Origin: P52-10 sp041397365
GTDB lineage: Bacteria; Pseudomonadota; Alphaproteobacteria; Rhizobiales; Xanthobacteraceae
Reading direction: 5' to 3'
Assembly: GCA_041397365.1 (NCBI GenBank)
Contig: JAWKWT010000008.1
Span: forward strand, 203,938 to 267,937
DNA length: 64,000 nt
The number at the start of each line of letters is the position of its first letter. The stretch's first letter is position 1. Under the pieces are notes generated by a model. It had not been told where the DNA came from, searched no databases, and saw only the letters and a program-made list of their open reading frames with translations. This document shows, piece after piece, positions 1 through 8,787 of this stretch. The position numbers were made by a program, and so were the translations under genes.

Positions 1-395
1 ACGTCAACGCCAATTTTCAGCTCGTGCGCTGCATGGAGCCGCTGCTGAAAATGTCGGATGCGCCGCGCGCGGTGTTCGTCTCCTCGGGCGCCGCGAGCAA
101 GGCGAGCGCCTATACCGGCCCCTATGCCGCGTCGAAGGCCGCGCTCGAAGCGCTGGCCCGCGTCTGGGCGCACGAGACGGCCAACATGGCGCTGCGGGTG
201 AATCTCTTCAATCCGGGGCCGGTGCGCACGCGCATGCGCGCGATCCTGATGCCGGGCGAGGACCCGCTGACGCTCGACACGCCCGAGCAGATCGCGGACG
301 CTATTCTGCCGCTGTGCCTGCCGTCATGGACCGAGACAGGAAAGCTCTACGATTACACATCGCGCAAGACGCGGAGCTTCCAGCCGCCGGCGTGA
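1..395 (+). CDS. SDR family oxidoreductase, YciK-like (5' truncated by window edge)
   Basis: C-terminal 130 residues of a short-chain dehydrogenase/reductase; the frame is open from base 3, so the gene starts outside the window. The catalytic Tyr-x3-Lys is seen in PYAASKAALEAL, preceded by the active-site Ser strand (VFVSSGAAS) and followed by the FNPGPVRTRMRA segment of the NAD(P) site. The tail (RAILMPGEDPLTLDTPEQI) resembles E. coli YciK, an SDR of uncertain substrate. It ends 3 bases before the convergent stop of der. No substrate can be assigned from the sequence. Confidence 0.85.
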   Translation, partial: VNANFQLVRCMEPLLKMSDAPRAVFVSSGAASKASAYTGPYAASKAALEALARVWAHETANMALRVNLFNPGPVRTRMRAILMPGEDPLTLDTPEQIADAILPLCLPSWTETGKLYDYTSRKTRSFQPPA

Positions 396-398
396 GGG

Positions 399-1781
399 TT
401 AGCGGATTTTTCGCCGCTTGTGCTCGAACGGGTTGGCCTTCTCGCGCAGGATGATCCGTATCGGCGTGCCCGGCATGTCGAAGGTCTCGCGCAGGCTGTT
501 GACGAGGTAGCGCTTGTAGCTTTCCGGCACGGCATCGGCGCGCGAACCGAACACGACGAAACTCGGCGGCCGCGCTTTCGGCTGCGTCACATAGTTCAGC
601 TTCAAACGACGGCCCGACACGGCCGGCGGCGGGTTGGCGGCGACCGCCTGCTCGAACCAGCGATTGAGCGCGCTGGTCGGCGCACGCTTGTTCCAGACCG
701 CATAGGCGTCCTCGACGGCGCGCATCAGCCGGTCGAGGCCGTCGCCCGTCAGCCCGGACACCGCCGCGATCGGAACGCCGCGCACCTGCGGCAGCAGCCG
801 CTCGGCCTCCTCGCGCAGCCGGCCGATCTCGCCGCCGCGCCGCTCGACCAGATCCCATTTGTTGATCGCGATCACCAGCGCTCGCCCCTCGCGCTCGACC
901 AGATCGGCGATGCGCAGGTCCTGCTCCTCGAAGCGGTTTTGCGAATCCATCATCAGCACCACCACCTCTGCAAAGCGGATGGCGCGCAGCGTGTCGGCGA
1001 CGGAAAGCTTCTCCAGCTTCTCCTCGATGCGCGATCGCCGCCGCAGGCCGGCGGTGTCGAACACGCGGAAGGCGCGGCCGCCGACCTCGACATCGACGGC
1101 GATGGAATCGCGCGTGGTGCCGGCCTCGGGGCTGGTCAGCAGCCGTTCCTCGCCGAGAAGCTGGTTGATGAGCGTCGACTTGCCGGCATTCGGGCGGCCG
1201 ACGATGGCGACGCGGATCGCGCGCGTCGTGCTATCGCCCGCCTCCGGCGCGTCGGAGTCGTCCTCCTCGTCGTCGGGCTCCGGCATCAGTGCGGCCAGCG
1301 CATCGTAGAGATCGCCAAGCCCCTCGCCATGTTCGGCGGAGATCGGCACCGGATCGCCGAGCCCGAGCGCGAACGCTTCGGCCACGCCGGCCTGGCCCTG
1401 CCTTCCCTCGCTCTTGTTGGCGATCAGCACCACCGGCTTGTCGGCCTTGCGCACGAGATCGGCGAAGGCATTATCCTGCGGCGTCAGTCCGGTGCGCGCA
1501 TCGACGATGAACATCAGCGCGTCGGCGGAAGCGATCGCCATCGCCGTCTGCTCGCGCATCCGCGCCGTCAGCGATCCTTTCGCGCCCTCGTCGAGGCCGG
1601 CGGTATCGATGACCGTGAAACGCAGGTCGCCGAGCCGGGCCGCGCCCTCGCGCCGGTCTCGGGTGACGCCCGGCTGATCGTCCACCAGCGCCAGCTTCTG
1701 GCCGACCAGGCGGTTGAACAGCGTCGACTTGCCGACATTCGGACGGCCGATCAGCGCAATCGTGAAGGCCGGACTGGCCAT
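399..1781 (-). CDS. der: Ribosome biogenesis GTPase Der
   Basis: Tandem-GTPase assembly factor for the 50S subunit, 460 aa, the usual length. Two complete G domains are visible: P-loops GRPNVGKST (about residue 12) and GRPNAGKST (about residue 200), switch II DTAGLDEG and DTAGLRRR, and base-recognition motifs ANKSEG and INKWD; a KH-like domain fills the last 90 residues. An acidic linker (PEPDDEEDDSD) joins the two G domains. I chose the ATG giving MASPAFTIALIG rather than a TTG 24 bases upstream, because Der proteins start just before the first beta strand. It is the last gene of a minus-strand group with the lipoprotein and YfgM-like genes. Confidence 0.96.
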   Translation of the reverse strand: MASPAFTIALIGRPNVGKSTLFNRLVGQKLALVDDQPGVTRDRREGAARLGDLRFTVIDTAGLDEGAKGSLTARMREQTAMAIASADALMFIVDARTGLTPQDNAFADLVRKADKPVVLIANKSEGRQGQAGVAEAFALGLGDPVPISAEHGEGLGDLYDALAALMPEPDDEEDDSDAPEAGDSTTRAIRVAIVGRPNAGKSTLINQLLGEERLLTSPEAGTTRDSIAVDVEVGGRAFRVFDTAGLRRRSRIEEKLEKLSVADTLRAIRFAEVVVLMMDSQNRFEEQDLRIADLVEREGRALVIAINKWDLVERRGGEIGRLREEAERLLPQVRGVPIAAVSGLTGDGLDRLMRAVEDAYAVWNKRAPTSALNRWFEQAVAANPPPAVSGRRLKLNYVTQPKARPPSFVVFGSRADAVPESYKRYLVNSLRETFDMPGTPIRIILREKANPFEHKRRKIR

Positions 1782-1859
1782 GGCTTGAACGCCCGTAGCT
1801 CGCAATGGAAAAAGGATGCGCGGACATCGCGCGGCGACGATCTAAAGTCTAGACCTAGT

Positions 1860-2363
1860 TTACCGCGGCAGCGGCGCGGGGAAAGGCGGCGCGCTCTGCT
1901 GCTGATACTGGCGCGGCGCGGCGCGGGCCGGCTCCTCGCCGACATTCACGTCGTCGGGCGCGACCTCGACCGGCTGCTGGTGCTGCTGCGGCTGGCGCTG
2001 CGGCGAAGACCGGCGCGTGGCGGTGCGGGAGCGTTTTGCCGGCGGCGGCCGGGTTTCCTGCGGCGGCGGTTCGGCGACGGGCACCGCCGCCTGCACGTTA
2101 CCGCCGGCTGCCATGGCCTGCGATTCCGGACTGCCCCGGATCAGTTCAGGCGGCACGCCTTGCGACAGACCGGGCACGCCTTCCGGGAACACCGGCTTGC
2201 GCACGCCGGGCGTCGGCTTCTTGGTATCGAGGAAGTCCATCAGGTCGGTCGGGTCCCATGACGGCGTCGGCAGGCTGCTACAGCCGCCGAGCAATCCGGT
2301 CAGCGTCAGCGCCAGCAAGGCCGGCAGTGTCCGCGTTCTGTGTCGGGCGGCAGACCCACGCAT
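1860..2363 (-). CDS. Small proline-rich lipoprotein between yfgM-like gene and der
   Basis: 167 aa. A signal peptide ends in the lipobox LLGGC (Cys about residue 28), so a lipid-anchored envelope protein is predicted. The mature part has a conserved-looking block (KPVFPEGVPGLSQGVPPEL) and then a low-complexity Pro/Gln/Arg tail without a recognisable fold. It starts 3 bases after the stop of the YfgM-like gene and precedes der. In enterobacteria the position between yfgM and der is held by bamB, a beta-propeller lipoprotein of the outer-membrane assembly machine; this protein is too short for a propeller. Function unknown; a role with BAM would be inference from position only. Confidence 0.75.
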   Translation of the reverse strand: MRGSAARHRTRTLPALLALTLTGLLGGCSSLPTPSWDPTDLMDFLDTKKPTPGVRKPVFPEGVPGLSQGVPPELIRGSPESQAMAAGGNVQAAVPVAEPPPQETRPPPAKRSRTATRRSSPQRQPQQHQQPVEVAPDDVNVGEEPARAAPRQYQQQSAPPFPAPLPR

Positions 2364-2366
2364 GGC

Positions 2367-3020
2367 TTATCCCTTCGCAACCGCGGGCAGCAGCGCTTGC
2401 AGCGCCTCCATGCGCGAGCGCAGCGTCTGCGGCGTCAGCGCATCGGTGTTGATCGTCTCGATCCACTGGCGCGCGGCGGTCATGTCCTTGTTGCGCCAGG
2501 CCGACACCGCGAGCAATTCGCGCGCGCTGTGGCGGAAGGTCCGGTCCGGCCCGGTCAACGGCTCCAGCCGCGTCTTCATCTCGACATAGGGCGCGGTGTC
2601 GACCAGCAATCCACCGGCGCGAAGATTGGCGAGGTCCTGCTCGGCCGCGCCGACGCTGCGGTCGCCGGCGATCTCGTCATAAAGTTTTACGGCAGCCGGA
2701 ACGTCGCGCGTGCCAAGTTCGGCGGCAGCACGGAATTTCGCCAGCATCCGGTAGCCGGAAGGCGCGTCAGCAGCGAGCTTCAGGAACGCAGCTTCGGATT
2801 CTGCGGACTTCTTCTGCTCGGCCAGCGTGGCCGCAGCCTCGAACTGCGCCCCGGCTTCCGCCGCGCGCTTGGCCTCCCAATACAAATAGCCGCGCCAGCC
2901 GCCGACGCCCGCCACGATCAAAACCGCCGCCGCGATGATCAGCCAGGAATAGCGCTGCCACAACTGCTTGAGCTGTTCGCGGCGGACTTCCTCTTGAACT
3001 TCGTCAAATATCTCAGACAC
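2367..3020 (-). CDS. YfgM-like tetratricopeptide membrane protein
   Basis: 217 aa with a short cytoplasmic N-terminus rich in charged residues, one transmembrane segment at about residues 26-46 (SWLIIAAAVLIVAGVGGW) and a periplasmic alpha-helical region of TPR-like repeats, the layout of YfgM/TPR_21 proteins. In E. coli YfgM is an ancillary SecYEG-associated protein that hands clients to periplasmic chaperones. The gene starts at a GTG and lies directly upstream of the lipoprotein and der genes, matching the yfgM-bamB-der arrangement of other proteobacteria. Family assignment is good; the precise clients are unknown. Confidence 0.85.
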   Translation of the reverse strand: MSEIFDEVQEEVRREQLKQLWQRYSWLIIAAAVLIVAGVGGWRGYLYWEAKRAAEAGAQFEAAATLAEQKKSAESEAAFLKLAADAPSGYRMLAKFRAAAELGTRDVPAAVKLYDEIAGDRSVGAAEQDLANLRAGGLLVDTAPYVEMKTRLEPLTGPDRTFRHSARELLAVSAWRNKDMTAARQWIETINTDALTPQTLRSRMEALQALLPAVAKG

Positions 3021-3201
3021 TTACGATAAATCCATCCCAATGCCGGCGCATCAGCCACCGGCTTTCATCCCGTCCCGAACATCATCAAGGGCACCCCGGC
3101 CGTCCCCCGACGGCTGGGCGAGTTACCCTAGCGGTATGGCGAGGGCAAGGCAAAGCCCTTGACCTGCAAAGCACCGAGCTTCGCAGCGTTAACGCGGAGC
3201 C

Positions 3202-4065
3202 TCAGCCCTTCGCGTCCGCCTTAGGCTTGGGAATGTTGTAGACATGCTCGGGCCCCGGAAAGGCGCGGCTGCGCACGTCGGCCGCGTAATTCTTGATCGC
3301 CTGCTCGATGCCGGGGCCGAGATTGCCGTAGCGCTTGACGAATTTCGGCGTCCAGGGCGACAGGCCGAGCATATCCTCCAGCACCAGCACCTGTCCGTCG
3401 CAGGCCGCGCTCGCGCCGATGCCAATGGTCGGAATGTCCACCTGCTTGGTGATGTGGCGCGCCAGCGGCTCGGACACGGCCTCGATCACCATCGAGAACG
3501 CACCGGCCTGCGCGACCGCGATCGCATCGTTCTGGATCGGTCCGGCCTCGTTGCCGCCCTTCTCCAGCGCCGCCGCTTCCTCCCGCCCCTGCGAACGGAA
3601 CGAGCCCAGCGCGTTGATCGACTGCGGCGTCAGGCCGATGTGCCCCATCACCGGAATGCCCCGCTGCGTCAGGAAGGCGATGGTCTCGGCCAGCCGCTCT
3701 CCGCCCTCCATCTTGATCGCGCCGCAATGGGTTTCCTTCATCACCCGCGCGGCCGAATGGAACGCCTGTTCCTTCGACGCCTCGTAGGAGCCGAACGGCA
3801 TATCGACCACCACCAGCGCATGCTGGGAGCCGCGCATCACCGCGTGCCCTTGCAGGATCATCATGTCGAGCGTCACCGGCACGGTGGTCTCGAAGCCGTG
3901 CATCACATTGCCGAGCGAGTCGCCGACGAGAATGACATCGCAGAAGCGGTCGACCAGTCTCGCCGTATGCGCGTGATACGAAGTCAGCATCACGATCGGC
4001 TCGCCATTCTTGCGGGCGCGGATATCGGGCGCGGTCACGCGCTTGACGGCGGTTTGCACGGACAT
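3202..4065 (-). CDS. panB: 3-methyl-2-oxobutanoate hydroxymethyltransferase
   Basis: 287 aa, full length. PanB transfers a hydroxymethyl group from 5,10-methylene-THF to 2-oxoisovalerate, the first committed step of pantothenate (CoA) synthesis. The TIM-barrel motifs are present: metal-binding VGDSLGNVMHG near residue 47, VVVDMPFGSYE with the second metal-ligand Asp, EGGERLAETI, and MGHIGLTPQS. It follows nnrU-like NnrU downstream by 5 bases on the same strand. The partner panC lies 3.4 kb away at 7.4-8.3 kb, so the two pathway genes are near each other but not in one operon. Confidence 0.96.
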   Translation of the reverse strand: MSVQTAVKRVTAPDIRARKNGEPIVMLTSYHAHTARLVDRFCDVILVGDSLGNVMHGFETTVPVTLDMMILQGHAVMRGSQHALVVVDMPFGSYEASKEQAFHSAARVMKETHCGAIKMEGGERLAETIAFLTQRGIPVMGHIGLTPQSINALGSFRSQGREEAAALEKGGNEAGPIQNDAIAVAQAGAFSMVIEAVSEPLARHITKQVDIPTIGIGASAACDGQVLVLEDMLGLSPWTPKFVKRYGNLGPGIEQAIKNYAADVRSRAFPGPEHVYNIPKPKADAKG

Positions 4066-4070
4066 GGACG

Positions 4071-4655
4071 TTAGACTCCGACGACAGGAACGCCGATCAC
4101 GGCGGGGTGGAACGCGAAGACCAGCGCCGCATAGACGACGAGGCCGACGACGACGGCGAGAACGTCATTGCGTACCCCGCCGAACGGGATATCCGGAGCG
4201 CCCGGATCGTCGCGCGTCTTCAGGGAAATGCGATCGAAGACCGCCCAGGCGAGAAACGAGCCGAACAGGATGATCGAGCCGAGATCGCCGTTCGCCAGGA
4301 GATGCGCCAGCGCCCAGACCTTCACGGCGACCAGCATCGGATGTTTCAGAAAGCGCCAGATGTAGCCGCGCAGATAGGCCGCCACCAGCGCGATCGTCGA
4401 GATCAGCATCAGAGTCAGCGCCAAATGCCGCGTCCACACCGGCGGCGTCCAGACATTGATCCAGCCCGTGGCGCGATACCAGGCGAAGCCCCAGACGATC
4501 AGCGCCAGGCCAACAAAGGAAACGAGCGTGAATCCGAGCTTGTAGGCGCTCGCGCCGTAACGCGCGATCAGCGCTGCGCGAAGATCGCGCTGCGTCGGCA
4601 CAAGATGCACGCCGAGAAACACGGCGAGCCCGGCGATCATGACGATCAGCCCCAC
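4071..4655 (-). CDS. NnrU family integral membrane protein
   Basis: 194 aa, dominated by five or six hydrophobic helices starting with LIVMIAGLAVFLGVHL at the N-terminus. The histidine in the first helix (GVHLVP) and the HPAVIGV C-terminus fit the NnrU/isoprenylcysteine-methyltransferase-like family. NnrU was named from denitrification gene clusters in Rhodobacter, but most members, as here, are not next to nitrite or nitric oxide reductase genes. A GTG start is used. It sits 5 bases downstream of panB and is probably co-transcribed with it. The biochemical function is unknown. Confidence 0.85.
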   Translation of the reverse strand: MGLIVMIAGLAVFLGVHLVPTQRDLRAALIARYGASAYKLGFTLVSFVGLALIVWGFAWYRATGWINVWTPPVWTRHLALTLMLISTIALVAAYLRGYIWRFLKHPMLVAVKVWALAHLLANGDLGSIILFGSFLAWAVFDRISLKTRDDPGAPDIPFGGVRNDVLAVVVGLVVYAALVFAFHPAVIGVPVVGV

Positions 4656-4857
4656 ACTGTCCTCCCGCTTTTCGCACGCCCGCCTCGAAGCCGCACTTGC
4701 TTCAAAGGCTTCCCACCGGACCGGCGGCGCTGATATGGTCCGCGCCGGCCGCTCTGCAAGAGCGCGTTACACGTTTGGCGCTTTGTGTGCAATGCACTCG
4801 CGCGCATGGACGCCGGACTGGCGGGCAGGCAGAATTTGTAAGGAAACGGTCGATTTC

Positions 4858-5841
4858 ATGAAAGTCAGGTTCAGGTTCGCTCTCGCCGCGGCGGTCGCCG
4901 TATTCGCCACCGGCGCATTCGCGCAGTCGCCGCAGCCGAAACTCTGGCCGCTGAAGCCGGTGAAACTGGTGGTTCCGTTCGCCGCAGGCTCGACGCCGGA
5001 CATTATCGGCCGGCTGATCGCAGAGGACATCCAGAGCCGCAATCCGGGCATCACCGTGATCGTCGACAACCGCCCCGGCGCGGGCGGCAACACCGGCACC
5101 GACGTGGTGGCGAAGGCCCCGCCCGACGGCACCGTCATCGGCATTTCGCTCGGCGGGCCGCTGGCGATCAATGTCAATCTGTTCTCGAAGCTGCCTTACG
5201 ATCCGGAGAAAGACATCGCGCCCGTGACGATGCTGACGACGCTGCCGAGCGCGCTGGTGGTTCCCACCTCCCTCGGCGTCAACACGGTCGCCGAATTCGT
5301 CGCGCTGCTGCGCAAGGACCCCGGCAAGATCACCTACGCCTCGATCGGCGCAGGCTCGCTGTCGCAACTGACGATGGAGGCGATCGGCCTGAAGGCCGGC
5401 GGCAAGATGGTGCATGTGCCCTATGCCGGCTCGCCGCAGGCGATGACCGCCGTCATTCGCGGCGACGTTCAGGTCGCGTGCCTGCCGGCGAGCGCCGTCG
5501 CGCCGCAACTCGCCGACGGCAAGGTGAAAATCCTCGCCGTCTCGACGCCCGTGCGCTCACCTTACCTGCCGGACGTGCCGACGCTGAAGGAAAGCGGCAT
5601 CGATGTGGAGTCGGACGCCTGGAACGCGCTGATCGCGCCGGCCGGCACGCCGCCGGATGTGATCTCGCAGATCAACGCGGAAGTGCGCAACGCGCTCGGC
5701 AATCCCGCGATCAAGGAGAAGCTGAAAGCGCAACTGATCGACCCCGCGCCGTCGACGCCGGAGGAGCTTCGCGCCCGCATCGCGGCGGAAAAGAAGCTTT
5801 GGGCCGATGTCATCAAGGCCGCGGACGTGAGGGTGAACTGA
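4858..5841 (+). CDS. Tripartite tricarboxylate transporter (TctC/Bug) substrate-binding protein
   Basis: 327 aa with a Sec signal peptide (MKVRFRFALAAAVAVFATG, cleavage after AFA) and the Bug/TctC fold. Family motifs visible are VPFAAGSTPDIIGRL, the NRPGAGGNTGTD loop that holds the ligand carboxylate, and KIVYASIG-like KITYASIGAGS. The start at 4858 is chosen because it gives the signal peptide and has an AAGGA-type ribosome site about 15 bases upstream; a longer frame upstream lacks these. No TctA/TctB membrane genes adjoin it, as is common for the many orphan Bug proteins of Bradyrhizobium and Bordetella relatives. The ligand is probably a small carboxylate but cannot be read from sequence. 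Confidence 0.92.
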   Translation: MKVRFRFALAAAVAVFATGAFAQSPQPKLWPLKPVKLVVPFAAGSTPDIIGRLIAEDIQSRNPGITVIVDNRPGAGGNTGTDVVAKAPPDGTVIGISLGGPLAINVNLFSKLPYDPEKDIAPVTMLTTLPSALVVPTSLGVNTVAEFVALLRKDPGKITYASIGAGSLSQLTMEAIGLKAGGKMVHVPYAGSPQAMTAVIRGDVQVACLPASAVAPQLADGKVKILAVSTPVRSPYLPDVPTLKESGIDVESDAWNALIAPAGTPPDVISQINAEVRNALGNPAIKEKLKAQLIDPAPSTPEELRARIAAEKKLWADVIKAADVRVN

Positions 5842-5874
5842 ACGCGCCGCGCACCGGATGCATGAGGAGACGCC

Positions 5875-6312
5875 ATGACCACCTTTCCATTCGAGCACAG
5901 GAACGACATCGTCATCGCGGCTCCCGCGGACAAGATTTTCGACTACGTCACCAATCCGAAATCATGGCCGGAATGGCTGCCCTCCTCGCATCACATCGAT
6001 TGCGAGGACCGGCCGATGCGCTTCGGCGACACGTTCCATGAGCACTGGAGCACGCGGAGCGGCCGCGTCGATCTCGACTGGGTGGTGATCGCCTGCGATG
6101 CTCCGCGGCTGTGGATCGGCCTGACCAACGCCACCTCGTTTCTCGGCCCCATCGTCGTGCAATACAATTGCGAGGACGTCGCCGGCGGCACGCGCTTCAC
6201 CCGCACGGTGCGCAATCCGCAGCGACCGAAGCCCGCGACCGAGGATCAGGTGCGGCGCATGAATGAGAGCAGTGCTCGGCGAGCAACATCAAGGCGAAGG
6301 TGGAGCGAGTAG
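5875..6312 (+). CDS. SRPBCC (START-like) family protein, C-terminus probably frameshifted
   Basis: 145 aa. N-terminal pattern EHRNDIVIAAPADKIFDYV, followed by the beta-sheet segments of the helix-grip fold (polyketide cyclase/dehydrase type), a small ligand-binding domain of unassigned function. The last 17 or so residues (SSARRATSRRRWSE) look unnatural; in another frame the same DNA gives E-A-V-L-G-E then NIKAKVERV, which is how such proteins usually end, with a stop at 6354-6356. I infer two small indels at about 6262-6285. The repaired gene would end inside the 3' end of the convergent mipZ gene. Confidence 0.75.
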   Translation: MTTFPFEHRNDIVIAAPADKIFDYVTNPKSWPEWLPSSHHIDCEDRPMRFGDTFHEHWSTRSGRVDLDWVVIACDAPRLWIGLTNATSFLGPIVVQYNCEDVAGGTRFTRTVRNPQRPKPATEDQVRRMNESSARRATSRRRWSE

Positions 6313-6334
6313 GCGGCAGCAACAAGCACCGCCC

Positions 6335-7245
6335 TCACTCGCCGACGATGTCGTGAACCTCGAGCGGCTTGTCGGCCTGCGAAAACCATTCCGCGCGGGC
6401 CGCGGCGCGCTGACGGCCGCGCTCGTCGAGCGGAAGCTTCAGGTGCCGCAGCAGGTTCAGCACTTCCTCGCGCGCGGTGACATGCGCCATGTTCGGCCGC
6501 GTGCCGAGGACTGACCAATTCGATCGTCGAGCGCAGTCAGCCCGCGCGGAAACAATTCGCGATAGACGACTGTTCGGCGAAGAGCCGTCCCCGTTACGAA
6601 AATAAACGGTGAGGGCAGACCGCTCCCTTCGACGACGAGCTGCATTTGCGGTCGCCAGATTTGCGACAATCGGTTGCGCACCACGATCCAGTCAGCAGAT
6701 GCGCCGTCCGGCGGCGATGAACGCCTCGCACCAGCGCCCGAACAAGCGGCTCTCGCCCGTCACCCAATAGGTCGCGGGATCGACCGTGCCGGCACGTCGA
6801 AATCGACGAAACTGTCATTGATCGGCGTCACGAGGGTGTCCGCCAGCGAATGCGCGAGCCGCATCAGATAATTGTCGGTGCCGGGCGTATCGACGACGAC
6901 GAAATCGAACGACCGTTCGACCGAAGCGATCGCCTGCGAGAACTGCGTGAACTCGGACGCCTCGTTGTCGGCGACCTGCATCGAGGAGCCGAGCGCGACA
7001 TGAATGTGATGCGGCAGTTCCAGCGCGATGCCGGTGCGTGCGGCCCAGGCGGCGCGATTGTCGACGTAGTGCGTCGGACTCTTCTGCCGCGCATCGAGAT
7101 CGATGCTGGCGACGCGCTGGCCCGCTTTCAAGAGCGCGATGATGACGTGAAAGGCCGTGGTGGATTTGCCCGAACCACCCTTCTCATTGCCGAGAACGAT
7201 CACATGCGCGGAGCCGGACGCGACCGGCTTTGCCTGCACCAACAT
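6335..7245 (-). pseudogene. mipZ: MipZ-type ParA ATPase (division plane positioning), frameshifted as given
   Basis: ParA/MinD-superfamily ATPase with the deviant Walker A motif KGGSGKST at about residue 24, followed by SIDLDARQ (switch I) and VVVDTPG (Walker B). MipZ forms gradients from the poles with ParB and blocks FtsZ assembly away from mid-cell in alphaproteobacteria. The N-terminal 155 residues are intact; then the frame shifts at about 6785 (FDVPARS versus expected FDVLGTVDPATYWV), and again before VVYRELFPRGLTALDD and before NLLRHLKLPLDERG. The natural stop is TGA at 6335-6337. The 911-base length is not a multiple of 3. Because the protein is normally needed for division, I read the breaks as sequence errors. 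Confidence 0.85.
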
Positions 7246-7427
7246 AGACGCCTGACCCTTTCGCCGGCATTGTCCGCGCCCTTGTTCGCGGTCAAGCGAA
7301 ATGCGGGATGCGCGGCGTTCAGGGTTAATCCGGCAGGAAGGCGATGCGGCACAGTTGGCGGCGACCGTCTTCGTTGATAGATAGTGCCGCGCTCCGGGGT
7401 ATCTCCCTCGCCTTTAGGTCCTTAACG

Positions 7428-8278
7428 ATGCCCAACCGTCCACCCGTTGTCCGCACCTTGCCCGCGCTCGACCGCGCCGTCGCTGCTTACGCAAACGCAA
7501 CGCCAGGGTCGCCATCGTGCCGACCATGGGCGCGCTGCATGATGGTCACCTGACGCTGGTGCGCACCGCGCTCAAGCGCAGGCTGAAGGTGGTGGTGTCG
7601 ATCTTCGTCAACCCGACGCAGTTCGCTCCACATGAGGATTTCGGCTCCTATCCGCGGACGATGAAAGCCGACCTCGACAAGCTGGCGAGCGTCGGCGCGC
7701 ACCTCGTCTGGGCGCCGACGCCGAAGGTGATGTATCCGGACGGCTATGCCTCGCGCATCGCGCTGGAGGGTCCGGCGGTCGCCGGGCTGGAGGATACGTA
7801 CCGACCGCATTTCTTCGGCGGCGTCGCGACCGTCGTCGGAAAACTGTTCAACCAGTGCCGGCCGGATTTCGCGATGTTCGGCGAGAAGGATTATCAGCAG
7901 CTCAAGGTCGTGACGCGGATGTCGAAGGACCTCGACATGCGCGTCAGCGTGCTCGGCGTGCCGACGGTGCGTGAGAAGGACGGACTGGCGATGTCCTCGC
8001 GCAACGTCTACCTGTCGGCCGAGGAGCGACAGGCCGCGCCGGTGCTGTATCGGACGATGAAGGACGTCTCCGCACGGCTGCGCAAGGGCGACAAGATCGA
8101 GAAGGCGCTGGCCGAGGGGCGCGCGGCCATCACCGATGCCGGCTTCGCCGTCGACTATCTGGAGGCACGGCACGCCGAAACGCTCGCGCCGATCACCTCA
8201 TTCAAGGCGCAGCCGGTGCGTCTTCTGGTGGCGGCGAAGATCGGCCGCACGCGGCTGATCGACAATATGCGGGGGTAG
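7428..8278 (+). pseudogene. panC: Pantothenate synthetase, one base missing near 7490
   Basis: Joins pantoate and beta-alanine with ATP to make pantothenate. From 7517 the protein is intact and carries the family motifs PTMGALHDGHLTL (HIGH-like), FVNPTQF, FGEKDYQQL, and MSSRNVYL (KMSKS-like). The N-terminus (MPNRPPVVRTLPALDRAVAAY) is in another frame; adding one C near 7490 converts the local reading to AYRKRNARVAIVPTMG, which is the family consensus, and gives a protein of about 283 aa. The length of 851 bases is one short of a multiple of 3. It is divergent from mipZ. The true gene is almost certainly intact. Confidence 0.92.
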
Positions 8279-8302
8279 AACTTCGTTCTGCGCAATGCGT
8301 GT

Positions 8303-8740
8303 TCAGAGCAGCCCCAGCTCCCGCAATTCGCGGCGCATCGGTTCGGGCATCTCGACGAGGCCCGCGCCGGACTTGCCGAGATCCGGCGGCGCGTCGTTCG
8401 GCGGCAGATAGCGCCACCCCTGGAACGCGCGCATCGGCCGCGGCATCACTGGGATCACCTTCGGCTCCATGACGATCCGGCAGCGCGAAATGCCGGCCGT
8501 GTCGCGATACGGCTCGATGCCGATCAGCCGCTCGCGCGCGGCGACCTGCCCCTTGATGACCCAATAGAGCGAGCCGCCGTCGAGCAGTTCCTCGTCGCGC
8601 TTCGGCGTCATCCGCGTGATGTGGATATGCCGGCGCGGCAGCCCCTGCTCTTTCGCCAACCGCATGCGTTCGCGCACGTAGCCCTGCAAATCCTTCACGG
8701 ACTCGCAGCCGACGGCCAGTTTGATGAGGTGCAGCGCCAT
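8303..8740 (-). CDS. DUF1489 family protein
   Basis: 145 aa, full length for DUF1489, a family confined largely to alphaproteobacteria. It opens with MALHLIKLAVGCESV and contains HIHITRMTPKRDEEL, GSLYWVIKG and CRIVMEP, the blocks I associate with the family. No signal peptide, membrane helix or metal motif is seen, so a soluble cytoplasmic protein is likely; function unknown. It is convergent with panC, with 24 bases between stops. Confidence 0.85.
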   Translation of the reverse strand: MALHLIKLAVGCESVKDLQGYVRERMRLAKEQGLPRRHIHITRMTPKRDEELLDGGSLYWVIKGQVAARERLIGIEPYRDTAGISRCRIVMEPKVIPVMPRPMRAFQGWRYLPPNDAPPDLGKSGAGLVEMPEPMRRELRELGLL

Positions 8741-8787
8741 CTCGCCAAACTAGCCGCGGCAGACGCGCTTGTCGTCGCTTCGCTGCG

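Noticed and set aside
420..2261. Long open frame on the plus strand opposite der and the lipoprotein gene
   Set aside because: Mirror of a strongly conserved GTPase; composition (Arg/Ala/His-rich) is typical of antisense frames in GC-rich DNA, with no motifs.
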